DNA of 64,000 nucleotides, taken from positions 303,408 to 367,407 of the forward strand of contig NZ_JAVHJP010000003.1 in assembly GCF_031020795.1 (NCBI RefSeq), in the 5' to 3' direction. The notes below the pieces were generated by a model. It made no database searches and had not been told where the DNA came from. It was given only the letters and a program-made list of their open reading frames with translations. Positions 29,001-36,570 of this stretch are shown piece after piece. The stretch comes from Hydrogenophaga pseudoflava (GTDB lineage Bacteria > Pseudomonadota > Gammaproteobacteria > Burkholderiales > Burkholderiaceae_C). The position numbers were made by a program, and so were the translations under genes. Position 1 is the stretch's first letter; each line of letters starts with the position of its first letter.

Positions 29001-29188
29001 ACGCGCAGCGACCCCGGGTCGACCGCTTCGAGGTCGCTGTGGCGCGCCTGCTCGGATTCCCGGATGAACCGCCGGATCGCCTTGTTGGCACCTTCCAGCG
29101 ACTTGCGCAACTCCTCGAACACCCAGGCCAGCGGCCCAAGGTCGTTGAGTGGCGCGTCGGACGTGGCGTGGTCTTGGGTATCGAGCAT
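23051..29188 (-). CDS. ChpA/PilL-type hybrid CheA kinase of the twitching chemosensory system
   Basis: A 2045-residue multidomain kinase. Several Hpt domains are visible: FHTLKGSSRMVG (~739), HSLAGSSATVG (~1071) and HTLKGSARLAG (~1299), separated by acidic, Pro-rich linkers. The CheA core follows, with an ATPase domain (FEHLLRNSVVHGIE ~1616, DDGAGID, GRGVGMDVV). Next come a CheW-like domain (~1750-1886) and a C-terminal receiver (VVDDS ~1928, phosphoacceptor in VVLSDIEMPRMDG). In Pseudomonas the homologous ChpA signals to PilG and PilH to control type IV pilus twitching and cAMP. It is the last gene of the pil chemosensory operon; no cheB or cheR follows. Confidence 0.92.
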   Translation of the reverse strand: MLDTQDHATSDAPLNDLGPLAWVFEELRKSLEGANKAIRRFIRESEQARHSDLEAVDPGSLRVARQQIHQAVGALEVVGLAAPAQVLRGMEAAVQRFVQRPLSCTDEAAGQVERASFALIEYLEAVLNGKPVPPVALFSQYREVQELAGAERVHPADLWSFDRRGVEAPAPVGISPMKVDTQVRSLFDRLVLLVVKTNSRAAATQLARMCASLAAGAQQPRVVTFWRTAGAYFEGLSQNLIVPDVYAKRAASRILLQLAGLAQGGARAEVSETLLHDLLFFCAQARPVPGTPAPHLEAVRAAFGLSEAAPVDYSQATLGRFDPALLVQARKRINAGKESWSLLAGGDLSRARSVLDQYTLIGESLLKLHPASTGLARSLVKAAEHVARSPGNVKPELSMEVATTTLYLEAAFEDFDPNDASLTDRTQLLSERLEKVLAGEPAQPLEPWMEQLYRRVSDRQTLGSVVGELKVALGEAEKSLDQFFRAPREKAGLHVAVSQLVQMRGVLSVLGLEQAVQTVTRMRTTVEQILDTEIDEDMAREAGTFQQLGNNLSALSFLVDMLNYQPALAKKLFVFDEQAGELKPLMGRMAPEVPVARPSQHAAQALSQDVQRVVEGAQNNVDLAELSEQLDSLADQASLAEQEGVARAAREAAQAVVGSDAAAGAQALVGLAQSGAPAAPVHPPVPVSTPVEDDGEDDLRDIFLEEGREVVGNGLAALEALRHEPGQLEQLTTLRRAFHTLKGSSRMVGLGEFGEAAWAMEQVLNSVLAEQRPAEPALLSLAREAMVELGRWVEDIDQNRDGHWKAQPFRNSAQAWRDRREHLPLTGADPEPVETVEVVEVVELADSPVLESATSIEVDAEDAPTVDLDLDAPGDGAGLAIQIDVPEPMLSDPAPLVDAVAPEAISEELPSAQPDATDEHPSIFDEISLDLEAELPQAHDLQDSMPAAPFNPGQPDGVQVMEPEPEAVATPVPEPALLEEPVDTSAPAQDDEAPEAQAEAHSGDAAVPGDAAADEMLDEQTRAIGPLRIGIRLYNVYLNEADEWSRRLGVALSEWSLEKHEYLPEQAEALAHSLAGSSATVGFQPLSDIARALEHALALVGSHQRAGQPATDLQAQLFVAAAEDIRRLLHQFAAGFYKEPNPELLAGLEALLHLPTPTESDTAGEAPADESLLDIELNTQWDAVPAETEPPVEPEQALPPVETMESGGPPPAPEVFAADPIALADDDTMLSPLPDPDEPRGPVQDIDDDIDALDTIDVDLFPIFSDEALELLPQLGGALRQWTARPDNSSARAEVLRNLHTLKGSARLAGALRLGEMAHRMETSVERLGSEAPQAEELEPLQAAYDALCARFDLLRSTDPASHGVVQTAPEQSAEPPLSITVVDDTTETVAEPLAEPQAPVATAAAPSGLTGLSLPQAPVPVPQRAGAAVRVRPELLDRLMNQTGEVMISRSRMESQLVTLRGSLKDLTGNLDRLRHQLRDIELQAETQMQSRLAQARDAELSFDPLEFDRFTRVQELTRMMAESVNDVATVQRNLQRAVEATEDGLVAQARQTRELQRDLLRTRMVEFEGISERLYRVVRQASKETGKQVRLDITAGHIEMDRGVLDRMTAAFEHLLRNSVVHGIESPERRVEQGKPAEGRIEILLAQELNDVSVTFQDDGAGIDLARLREKALAQGLVPAGAVLSDDEAAQLIYTPGLSTASEVSSLAGRGVGMDVVRNDVVALGGRIETHSNTGQGTSFKLVLPLTTAVTQVVMLRAGELTVGVPSTQVELVRRVSADELAQAYAKKALTFGGEEVPFYWSGALLQSTPKSLETQARTLPVVIFRSAAQRVAMHVDEVLGNQEVVVKNLGPQLSRLPGLAGMSVLASGAVALIYNPVALATVYGDQVQPWIEGRLHRDAVSGEGVEVVLPVEVAVSAVPLVLVVDDSITVRRVTQRLLQREGYRVTLAADGLQALERLQQERPTVVLSDIEMPRMDGFDLVRNIRNDPRLADLPVIMITSRIAEKHREHARELGVDHYLGKPYSEDELLALVANYAQAAASA

Positions 29189-29211
29189 GATGGGTCGGGC
29201 CTGACGGCCGA

Positions 29212-31467
29212 TCAGGCGATCTTGAATCGGGCCACCGACTGCCTCAGTTCCTCGGCCATGGAAGACAGCTCGCGCACCTGCGCGGCCGTCGAGCGCGTGC
29301 CTTCACCGGTCTGCTCGGTCACCGCGAAGATGTGCTGGATGTTGCCGGCCACCTCGTTGGCGGATTCGGCTTCGCGGAGCGTTGCACTGGAAATCTGCTC
29401 AATCAGTTCGGCGAGGCGGCGCGACACGCGGTCGATCTCGGACAGTGCGGTACCGGCGTTGTCGGACAGCTTGGCCCCTTCCACCACACCCTGCGTGGAA
29501 CGCTCCATGGCGGCCACCGCGTCCTGCGTGTCGGTCTGAATCGCCTTCACCAGCGCCGCAATCTGGCGCGTGGCGTCTGCCGAGCGTTCGGCCAGACGCT
29601 GCACTTCTTCCGCCACCACCGAGAAGCCTCGGCCGGCTTCACCGGCCGACGCGGCCTGGATGGCGGCGTTGAGGGCCAGCACGTTGGTCTGTTCCGTAAT
29701 GTCCGAGATCAGCTCCGTGATTTCACCGATCTCCTGGGACGATTCACCCAGCCGCTTGATGCGCTTGGAGGTTTCCTGGATCTGGTCGCGAATGGCGTTC
29801 ATGCCACCGATGGCGTCCTGCACGGCCTGCAGACCGGACTCGGCGGCCTGCAGCGAAGAGCGGGCCACACGGGCCGATTCCTGCGCCTGGCCGGACACGT
29901 CGTTGATGCGCTGTGCCATGTCCAGCACCGACTGACCGGTTTCGCGAATCTCGCGCAGCTGTTCGGTGGACGCCGCCAGCAGCTCGGTCGAGGTGCTCTC
30001 CACCGCCGAGGTGGTCTGCGCCACGCGGGTGGCTGTCGCCTGCACGTTGCCCACCAGCGAGCGAAGTTCTTCCACCGTGTAGTTCACCGAGTCGGCGATG
30101 GCGCCGGTGATGTCCTCGGTCACGGTGGCTTCCTGCGTCAGGTCCCCTTCGGCCACTGTCTGCAGTTCGTTCATCAGTCGCAGAATGGCGGCCTGGTTGG
30201 CGTCGTTGACGCGCTTGGCGTCCTGCTGCTGCGCTTCGGCCGCGATACGCTGGCTTTCCGCAATCAGCTGGCGCTGACGGCTTTCCAGCAGCTGGACATA
30301 GGCCAGCGCCGCACCGCAGGCCAGTGCAAACAGGGCCGACGCCACCATGGCAAACAGCTCACCGCCCCCCAGACCGGAGGCGGCGGACAGCTTGCTCTGC
30401 AAGCTCTCCAGCCCCGTGCGCAGCGGTTCGCTGTCACCGATCACGCCGGCCTGCGCCTCACGGGCGGCCACCAGACCCTGCAGGTTGCCCAGAATCGCGC
30501 CAGCGTCGGTGCGTGTCTGTTCGTACAGCTTCAGCAGGGCTTCCAGCCGCTCACGGATCTGCGGATCGGTGGTGGACTTCAGTCGCAGTTCGGCGCTGCC
30601 GTTGAGCAGGCCTTCGGCGATTTCCTTGAAGGTGTTCAGGTCCTTGCCCAGCAGGAACACGGCCTCGGGGCTCACGCCCTCCATGGTCAGGAACTCGTTG
30701 GCCGACTTGCCGATGCGCTGCGTCAGCATCACCAGCTGGCCGGCGGCGGAAATCTCGGTCGGGGGCGCGCCGAGCTGCAGCTTCAGCGAGGACACCGTTT
30801 CAGCGATTTCCAGAAGGTCGGACGACTGGCGGTTGATGGACCGCAGCGCGTCGCCCACCTGCGTCAGGATCTTCTGCTGCGACAGCACCACACCGGCATT
30901 GCGTTCGGCAGAGTCCACCTTGGGCAGCAACTCGCCGAGCAGGCCTTCGAACTCGGGACCGAGGGGATTGAGCCCCAGGGCGTCGTCCCCCTGCTTGAAG
31001 CCACGCACGTTGCGCGACAGCACGTCGGCGCTGTCCTTCACCTCCGCGAAAGCGGCCGGATTGCCGATCAGGGCCTGGGACACGCTCTTGGCCAGCCGCT
31101 GGGACTGCATCAGCGCCTGGCCGCTGGCGGCCACCTGCTGACCGACCTTTTCGGTCTTGTTCAGAACGAAGAACACCACAGCGGTCAGCAGCACCACCGC
31201 GAACAGCAGCAGGGTGCCCAAGGTTCGGCGGTGCTGCTCCGCACTCCGACGGCCCAGCACCGGCAGGCTGAGCACCCCCAGCTCCAGCTCGGCCGGATCC
31301 GGACCATCGGTGCTCAGGCGACTCTCCGCAAAATCAGCGTCCGTGCGCGACTCCGCAAGGCGCTCGGCGGCGATGCGGGCCACGTCCTGTTCGGCGAGGT
31401 CGCTCAGATCGGGATCGTCGGCCCCGTTCTTGCGGAACATCCCCTGGATTCGATCAAGCATGGCCAT
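29212..31467 (-). CDS. pilJ: PilJ-type methyl-accepting chemotaxis protein
   Basis: A 751-residue receptor with two membrane segments (~95-115 and ~375-400) bracketing a periplasmic region with PilJ-type repeats ([19 protein letters not shown], and a second copy with [17 protein letters not shown]). The C-terminal signalling hairpin is [20 protein letters not shown]. It senses surface or pilus signals and drives ChpA. The ATG at 31467 has a ribosome site (GGAAGG) at suitable spacing; an ATG six bases later is possible. A terminator-like hairpin lies just upstream. Confidence 0.92.
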   Translation of the reverse strand: MAMLDRIQGMFRKNGADDPDLSDLAEQDVARIAAERLAESRTDADFAESRLSTDGPDPAELELGVLSLPVLGRRSAEQHRRTLGTLLLFAVVLLTAVVFFVLNKTEKVGQQVAASGQALMQSQRLAKSVSQALIGNPAAFAEVKDSADVLSRNVRGFKQGDDALGLNPLGPEFEGLLGELLPKVDSAERNAGVVLSQQKILTQVGDALRSINRQSSDLLEIAETVSSLKLQLGAPPTEISAAGQLVMLTQRIGKSANEFLTMEGVSPEAVFLLGKDLNTFKEIAEGLLNGSAELRLKSTTDPQIRERLEALLKLYEQTRTDAGAILGNLQGLVAAREAQAGVIGDSEPLRTGLESLQSKLSAASGLGGGELFAMVASALFALACGAALAYVQLLESRQRQLIAESQRIAAEAQQQDAKRVNDANQAAILRLMNELQTVAEGDLTQEATVTEDITGAIADSVNYTVEELRSLVGNVQATATRVAQTTSAVESTSTELLAASTEQLREIRETGQSVLDMAQRINDVSGQAQESARVARSSLQAAESGLQAVQDAIGGMNAIRDQIQETSKRIKRLGESSQEIGEITELISDITEQTNVLALNAAIQAASAGEAGRGFSVVAEEVQRLAERSADATRQIAALVKAIQTDTQDAVAAMERSTQGVVEGAKLSDNAGTALSEIDRVSRRLAELIEQISSATLREAESANEVAGNIQHIFAVTEQTGEGTRSTAAQVRELSSMAEELRQSVARFKIA

Positions 31468-31485
31468 GAAACAACCTTCCAACAG

Positions 31486-31509
31486 AAAAAACGGGATCCA
31501 TCGGGATCC
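31486..31509 (-). terminator. Terminator-like hairpin between pilI and pilJ
   Basis: On the minus strand GGATCC-CGAT-GGATCC forms a 6-bp stem followed by CG and six T residues. It lies 19 bases ahead of the pilJ start codon, after the pilI-like gene. The stem is short, so partial termination or attenuation within the operon is more likely than a full stop. Confidence 0.4.
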
Positions 31510-31563
31510 GCCCACACGTTACTGATGACGACCTGCCACCCATGCATCGCCTGGCGACGCACA

Positions 31564-32103
31564 TCAGGCCGCGATGGCGAGAAACTCCGGGTCATGGGAC
31601 AGCGCCTGCAGGTTCAACTCCTGCCACTCACGACCATCCTTGTCGGTGAACCGCCGGGCGTACCATGCAGGCGCCTGCGGGTCGCGCTCCACCACGGACG
31701 CAAACATGGACGGATTGCGCAGCCCCAGGAGGCGGTCGATCCAGAGAACGGCGTTCACGCCGAGCGCGGAATGAAGGCTCACGAGGCGCGACTCCGAGGT
31801 CACGCGATCGGCCGTCCTCGTGGCAGAGGACGCCGCGAGCCGGCCGGACAGCAGCGCCAGATCGATCACGCCGTGCAATCCACCCCGGAGGCTGGCGACT
31901 CCTGCGTACCACCGCTTGGTGTACGGGACGGTCTGCAGACTGGCCCAGGGAAAAATCTCGCCCGACTGAACCAGTGGCACGAGGAAACGACCACCCCCGG
32001 CCTCCAGAGCCAGCCAGGACAGCGAGGCGCCCTCGGTTCTGGCTGCAGTCAGGCGCTCCGCAAGGCGCACCTGAAGGTCTTTGAGGGATTGACGGTTGGC
32101 CAT
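31564..32103 (-). CDS. pilI: CheW-domain adaptor protein (PilI-like)
   Basis: A 179-residue CheW-like scaffold. Features include LSWLALEAGGGRFLVPLVQSG and YAGVASLRGGLHGVIDLALL, the usual adaptor pattern with the GV-x-LRG-x-x-x-x-v-iDL motif. It would couple the PilJ receptor to the ChpA kinase at the cell pole. It follows pilH by 29 bases in the same operon. Confidence 0.88.
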   Translation of the reverse strand: MANRQSLKDLQVRLAERLTAARTEGASLSWLALEAGGGRFLVPLVQSGEIFPWASLQTVPYTKRWYAGVASLRGGLHGVIDLALLSGRLAASSATRTADRVTSESRLVSLHSALGVNAVLWIDRLLGLRNPSMFASVVERDPQAPAWYARRFTDKDGREWQELNLQALSHDPEFLAIAA

Positions 32104-32132
32104 GCGTTCAGTCGTTCACCCGGTCCGCCACG

Positions 32133-32501
32133 TCAACCGAGAGCCCGGATCTTGGAGATCAGTTCTTCCGCGTTGACCGGCTTGGTCACGTAGTCACGAG
32201 CACCCTGGCGCATTCCCCAGACACGGTCCGTCTCTTGGTTCTTGCTGGTGCACATGATGATGGGGATGTCGGAATATTGGGGGTCGCGGGTGATCGCCCG
32301 CGTCAGCTGAAATCCATTCTGACCGGGCATCACCACGTCCATCAGAATCAGTTCCGGCTTTTCCTCGCCGAGCCGACGAAAGGCCTCTTCCGCATTCTCA
32401 GCGGTTCGCACCTTGTAGCCATTTTTTCCCAGCAGATCGGACAGAACCATGAGTTCGGTCTTGGAATCATCCACGACGAGAATTTTCTGAATGGGCATCA
32501 T
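32133..32501 (-). CDS. pilH: PilH-type single-domain response regulator
   Basis: A 122-residue CheY-like receiver. The acidic pocket is in ILVVDDSKTE (residues ~7-16), the phosphoacceptor Asp lies in LILMDVVMPGQNG, and the Lys switch is in YVTKPVNAEE. In the Pil-Chp system PilH opposes PilG and acts with the retraction motor. It overlaps the pilG stop by four bases, so expression is coupled. Confidence 0.9.
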   Translation of the reverse strand: MMPIQKILVVDDSKTELMVLSDLLGKNGYKVRTAENAEEAFRRLGEEKPELILMDVVMPGQNGFQLTRAITRDPQYSDIPIIMCTSKNQETDRVWGMRQGARDYVTKPVNAEELISKIRALG

Positions 32502-32893
32502 GCAGCTCCGGTGAGGTGTGCGCCGAACTGCTGCACGGCCTGCAGCAGTTGGTCCTTGGTGAAGGGTTTGGTGAGGTATTCCTGAGAGCCGACCATGCGG
32601 CCACGCGCCTTGTCGAACACGCCATCCTTGGAGGACAGCATCACGACCGGAATGTTGGCGAATCGCGCATTGCGCTTGATGATGGCGCAGGTCTGGTAGC
32701 CGTCCAGCCGAGGCATCAGGATGTCGCAGAACACCAGATCGGGCAGGTAGTCGTTGATCTTGGCCAGCGCGTCGAATCCATCTTCCGCCAGCAGCACCTC
32801 GTGCCCGCCCTGCTTGAGGAAGATTTCTGCGCTGCGACGGATGGTGTTGCTGTCGTCGACCACCAGGACTTTGAATGTGGGCGTCGGATTCAC
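32498..32893 (-). CDS. pilG: PilG-type single-domain response regulator
   Basis: A 131-residue CheY-like receiver with VLVVDDSNTIRRS, the phosphoacceptor in LVFCDILMPRLDG, and YLTKPFTKDQL. The homologous PilG promotes pilus extension and cAMP production. The GTG at 32893 was chosen because CAGGAGCG stands at ribosome-site spacing and because homologs begin close to this point; an ATG at 32950 would add 19 residues. Confidence 0.88.
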   Translation of the reverse strand: MNPTPTFKVLVVDDSNTIRRSAEIFLKQGGHEVLLAEDGFDALAKINDYLPDLVFCDILMPRLDGYQTCAIIKRNARFANIPVVMLSSKDGVFDKARGRMVGSQEYLTKPFTKDQLLQAVQQFGAHLTGAA

Positions 32894-32969
32894 TGCTGGT
32901 CGCTCCTGTTGCTTGTGGAGGGAGGGTGACAGGGTGCCGGACTGCAGCATGCGCTGCGGCGCCGGCGCG

Positions 32970-33143
32970 TCAGATCTGGACCATCTCGAAATCTTCCTTG
33001 CGGGCGCCGCACTCGGGGCACGTCCAGTTCATCGGCACATCTGCCCATGCGGTTCCCGGTGCAATACCGTGCTCGGGCGAGCCTGCGGCCTCGTCGTAAA
33101 TCCACCCGCAGATCAGGCACATCCAAGTCTTGGTTTCGGTCAT
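32970..33143 (-). CDS. Rubredoxin
   Basis: A 57-residue mononuclear iron protein. The four iron-ligating cysteines sit in MCLICGW (Cys9, Cys12) and TCPECGARK (Cys42, Cys45). It transfers electrons in the cytoplasm, for example in hydrocarbon oxidation or oxidative-stress reactions; the partner is not obvious here. It is the first gene ahead of pilG on the same strand, an arrangement that I regard as common in Burkholderiales rather than functional. Confidence 0.95.
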   Translation of the reverse strand: MTETKTWMCLICGWIYDEAAGSPEHGIAPGTAWADVPMNWTCPECGARKEDFEMVQI

Positions 33144-33269
33144 GTCAGCGAAGGCATTGTCATAGAATCCGGCCATTGTATCGAGCCACGGAGGGCCGCC
33201 GATGAGCTCGCGCTGGTGGAAATCCCGAGGCGCCTGATACTGTTTTTCGCGCAACACGCTGCCCCCACA

Positions 33270-34220
33270 ATGTCCCAACACCCCGACACTCCCCTGCCCT
33301 CCAATGCAGTGGAGCCTGGTGAAACGTCGCTGCCGTGCGTCATGGTCTTCAACGCCAACGACCCCAGCGGCGCCGGTGGACTGGCGGCGGACCTCACGGC
33401 CATGTCCAGCGCATCGGCCCACGTGCTGGCGGTGGTCACGGGCGCCTATGTCCGGGACACCACCGAGATCCACGACCACATCGCTTTCGACGAGGAAGCG
33501 GTCACCGACCAGGCCCGCTGTGCGCTGGAGGACATGCCGGTCAAGGCCTTCAAGGTCGGCTTCGTAGGCAATCCGGAAAACCTCAGCGTGATCGCCGGCA
33601 TCACCACGGACTACACCGACGTCCCGGTGGTCACCTACATGCCCGACCTCTCCTGGTGGGACGAACTGGCCATCGAGACCTATCTGGACGCCTGCGTGGA
33701 ACTGCTGCTGCCCCAGACCACGGTGCTGGTCGGCAACCACAGCACGCTGTGCCGCTGGCTTCTGCCCGAATGGGAAGGCGACCGCCCGCCCAATGCCCGC
33801 GAGGTGGCCCGGGCCGCCGCGGTGCATGGTGTGCCCTACACCCTGGTGACCGGATTCAACGCGGCAGACCAATACCTTGAGAGCCACCTGGCAAGCCCGG
33901 AAGCCGTGCTGGCCACCGCACGCTACGAACGCTTCGAGGCCACCTTCGGCGGCGCTGGCGACACGCTGTCCGCCGCGCTGTGCGCCCTGATCGCGGCCGG
34001 TGCCGACCTGCAGTCGGCCTGCGCCGAGGCGCTGACCTATCTGGACCAGTGCCTGGATGCCGGTTTCCAGCCCGGCATGGGTCATGCGGTGCCGGACCGG
34101 CTGTTCTGGGCCCATGCAGAAGACGGCGAAGAGTCTCCGGAGGATGCCGCCACCGAAACACCATCGCCCGACAGCCAACTGGATGCCGACGACTTTCCCC
34201 TGGACACCACCAAGCACTGA
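33270..34220 (+). CDS. ThiD-like (hydroxymethylpyrimidine kinase-like) ribokinase-fold protein
   Basis: A 316-residue ribokinase-superfamily protein with a ThiD-like N-terminus ([24 protein letters not shown]). In place of the ThiD GTGC motif the anion-hole region reads [15 protein letters not shown], with Asp where Thi kinases carry Cys. A polar, acidic C-terminal tail of about 35 residues is extra. Automated naming would call it thiD, but the substrate may be another pyrimidine or vitamin precursor. It stands 7 bases before hemL and probably shares its transcript. Confidence 0.7.
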   Translation: MSQHPDTPLPSNAVEPGETSLPCVMVFNANDPSGAGGLAADLTAMSSASAHVLAVVTGAYVRDTTEIHDHIAFDEEAVTDQARCALEDMPVKAFKVGFVGNPENLSVIAGITTDYTDVPVVTYMPDLSWWDELAIETYLDACVELLLPQTTVLVGNHSTLCRWLLPEWEGDRPPNAREVARAAAVHGVPYTLVTGFNAADQYLESHLASPEAVLATARYERFEATFGGAGDTLSAALCALIAAGADLQSACAEALTYLDQCLDAGFQPGMGHAVPDRLFWAHAEDGEESPEDAATETPSPDSQLDADDFPLDTTKH

Positions 34221-34227
34221 ATCTTTC

Positions 34228-35529
34228 ATGAGCGACCGCAACCTGGACCTTTTTGAACGCGCCAAGCAGCTGATCCCCGGCGGCGTGAACTCTCCTGTGC
34301 GCGCCTTCCGCGCCGTCGGCGGCACGCCCCGCTTCGTGCAGCGTGCGCAGGGCGCCTACTTCTGGGACGCCAATGGCCAGAAGTACATCGACTACATCGG
34401 TTCCTGGGGGCCGATGATCCTGGGCCACGGCCACCCCGCCGTGCTCGAAGCGGTGCAGAAGGCCGCGATGGAAGGCTTCTCCTTCGGCGCACCGACCGAG
34501 CGGGAGGTGGAGCTGGCCGAGGAGATCGTCAAGCTGGTGCCCAGCCTGGAAATGGTGCGCCTCGTGAGTTCGGGCACCGAAGCCGGCATGAGCACGATCC
34601 GGCTGGCGCGCGGAGCCACCGGCCGCAAGACCATCATCAAGTTCGAAGGCTGCTACCACGGCCACGCCGACGCGCTGCTGGTCAAGGCAGGCTCGGGCCT
34701 GGCCACGTTCGGCAACCCGACCAGTGCCGGCGTGCCGCCCGAGGTGGTGCAGCACACCCTGGTGCTGGAATACAACAACGTGGCGCAGATCGAAGCCGCG
34801 TTCGCCGAACACGGGGCCGACATCGCCTGCGTGATCATCGAGCCGATCGCCGGCAACATGAACTTCGTGCGCGCCAGTGTTCCGTTCGTCCAGCGCATCC
34901 GCGAGCTGTGCACGCAGCACGGCGCCCTGTTCGTGTTCGATGAGGTGATGACAGGCTTCCGCGTCGGCCTGGGCAGCGCCCAGGGCCACTACGCCTCGCT
35001 GATCCCGGGCTTCGAGCCCGACATGACGGTGATGGGCAAGGTGATTGGCGGCGGCATGCCGCTGGCAGCCTTCGGCGGCAAGCGCGCGGTGATGGAACAC
35101 CTGGCGCCGCTGGGCGGTGTCTACCAGGCCGGCACGCTGTCGGGCAACCCGGTGGCCACCGCCTGCGGCCTGGCCACCCTCAAGGAAATCCAGAAGCCCG
35201 GCTTCTTCGAGGCCCTCTCGGCCACCACGCGCTCGCTGGTCGACGGCCTGAAGGCCGCCGCCGACGCCGAAGGTGTGCCCTTCAGCGTGGACTGCCAGGG
35301 TGGCATGTTCGGCTTCTTCCTGATGCCTGAGCTGCCTCAGAACTACGCCACCGTGATGAAGACCGAGGGCGCGAAGTTCAACACCCTGTTCCACGGTCTG
35401 CTGGACCGCGGCGTGTACATCGCACCGGCGTTGTATGAGGCGGGCTTTGTGAGCGCGGCGCACACCGCGGACGACATTGCGGCCACCGTGGCCGCGGCGC
35501 GGGAGGTGTTCGCTTCGTTCGGACGGTGA
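34228..35529 (+). CDS. hemL: Glutamate-1-semialdehyde 2,1-aminomutase
   Basis: A 433-residue PLP enzyme making 5-aminolevulinate for heme in the C5 pathway. Typical motifs are [37 protein letters not shown] and the PLP lysine in [17 protein letters not shown]. Length matches the family. The ATG at 34228 follows the ThiD-like stop by 7 bases. Confidence 0.95.
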   Translation: MSDRNLDLFERAKQLIPGGVNSPVRAFRAVGGTPRFVQRAQGAYFWDANGQKYIDYIGSWGPMILGHGHPAVLEAVQKAAMEGFSFGAPTEREVELAEEIVKLVPSLEMVRLVSSGTEAGMSTIRLARGATGRKTIIKFEGCYHGHADALLVKAGSGLATFGNPTSAGVPPEVVQHTLVLEYNNVAQIEAAFAEHGADIACVIIEPIAGNMNFVRASVPFVQRIRELCTQHGALFVFDEVMTGFRVGLGSAQGHYASLIPGFEPDMTVMGKVIGGGMPLAAFGGKRAVMEHLAPLGGVYQAGTLSGNPVATACGLATLKEIQKPGFFEALSATTRSLVDGLKAAADAEGVPFSVDCQGGMFGFFLMPELPQNYATVMKTEGAKFNTLFHGLLDRGVYIAPALYEAGFVSAAHTADDIAATVAAAREVFASFGR

Positions 35530-35550
35530 TCCCGTCCGCCCGCGGCGACC

Positions 35551-36570
35551 TCAGGGCGCGGCGGGTTTGAGGGCGTCGGTGATCAGGGGCGAGAGGATCT
35601 GCGCGAGGTGCTCGTGCCCCTTGGCGTTGAGGTGGTCGTCGATGCGGTAGTAGTCCGAGCGCGAGAGCAGGGCCTGGCTGTCCAGCACCGCGACATCCAG
35701 GCCGGGAGCGTGTTGCGACAGAGCCGCCTCGAACGCCGGCTTGAAACCCGGGTGGTTGAACCCGAAGCCGCTGGATTCGAACACGATGAGCTTCTTGCCT
35801 TCGAGCAGCGAACGGTACCGCGCAACCACCTTCGCAAAATTGTCTGCCTCCCAGCGCATGTTGCGCGCCAGGCTGCGCGCCTCGAACCGGGCATGGCTCC
35901 TGTAGTCGCCCTTGAGGATGGCGTGCGCGAAGTCCAGCACCGGAGCGATGGGACCACGCGCCTTGTTGTCGTGGTAGCGGGCCTGCATGTGCAGCCAGCG
36001 CGAGTGCACCTGGGCCAGAAACTCCTCCCGCGTGCTCTCCACCGCGCGCTTGTTCTCATCCGCGTCGTTGTTGCAGAACTGCAGGACCACCACCTTCTCA
36101 CCGCCCGTGTAGGCCTTGAGCGACTCCAGCTCGCGCAGGGTGGCGTACGAGGAAATACCCAGGTTCCTGGTCCGGAACTGGTACCGGGTGCGGAGAATGT
36201 CCGAAAAGGTCTCCGAGTCGTTGACGCCGAAACCCTGGGTGTGCGAGTCCCCGATCAGCACCACATCGGCGGGCGCTTTGGTGTCGGCGTTGCGGAACCC
36301 TTCCTCGTCGAACGTCATCACCGTCCGGTATTCCGGATTGTTCAGAACGCAGGGTCCCGGCTTGGCCTTGTAGCCGTACCCCTGGTCGGTCCACCGCATG
36401 CAGGGGGTTTCCAGGTTGCGCCACGACGCCAGGTACACCTCGCGAACCAGGGACGTGCCCAGCACGAGGTACAGACCACCACCGACGATGGCCAGCAAGG
36501 GACTCAGCAGCACCAGGTAGAACACCAGGCGCTTGCCTGCGGACAAGGTTTCAGTCGAGTTCGTAGGCAT
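35551..36570 (-). CDS. Membrane-anchored SGNH/GDSL hydrolase-like protein (carbamoylation cassette)
   Basis: A 339-residue protein with one N-terminal membrane segment (LVFYLVLLSPLLAIVGGGLYLVL, ~15-37) and a large extracytoplasmic SGNH-type domain. The nucleophile block is VVLIGDSHTQGFG (~103-115), NNDADEN supplies the Asn region, and DDHLNAKGH (~310) supplies the Asp-His pair. Such proteins add or remove acyl groups on envelope glycans. It overlaps the carbamoyltransferase gene by 20 bases and ends the SxtJ-DUF5989-carbamoyltransferase operon, which suggests that it acts on the same polymer. Substrate unknown. Confidence 0.78.
   Translation of the reverse strand: MPTNSTETLSAGKRLVFYLVLLSPLLAIVGGGLYLVLGTSLVREVYLASWRNLETPCMRWTDQGYGYKAKPGPCVLNNPEYRTVMTFDEEGFRNADTKAPADVVLIGDSHTQGFGVNDSETFSDILRTRYQFRTRNLGISSYATLRELESLKAYTGGEKVVVLQFCNNDADENKRAVESTREEFLAQVHSRWLHMQARYHDNKARGPIAPVLDFAHAILKGDYRSHARFEARSLARNMRWEADNFAKVVARYRSLLEGKKLIVFESSGFGFNHPGFKPAFEAALSQHAPGLDVAVLDSQALLSRSDYYRIDDHLNAKGHEHLAQILSPLITDALKPAAP

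Noticed and set aside
31492..31509. Duplicated CGGGATCC as a mobile-element target duplication
   Set aside because: No inserted element lies between or beside the copies; the pair is better explained as the stem of a terminator-like hairpin.
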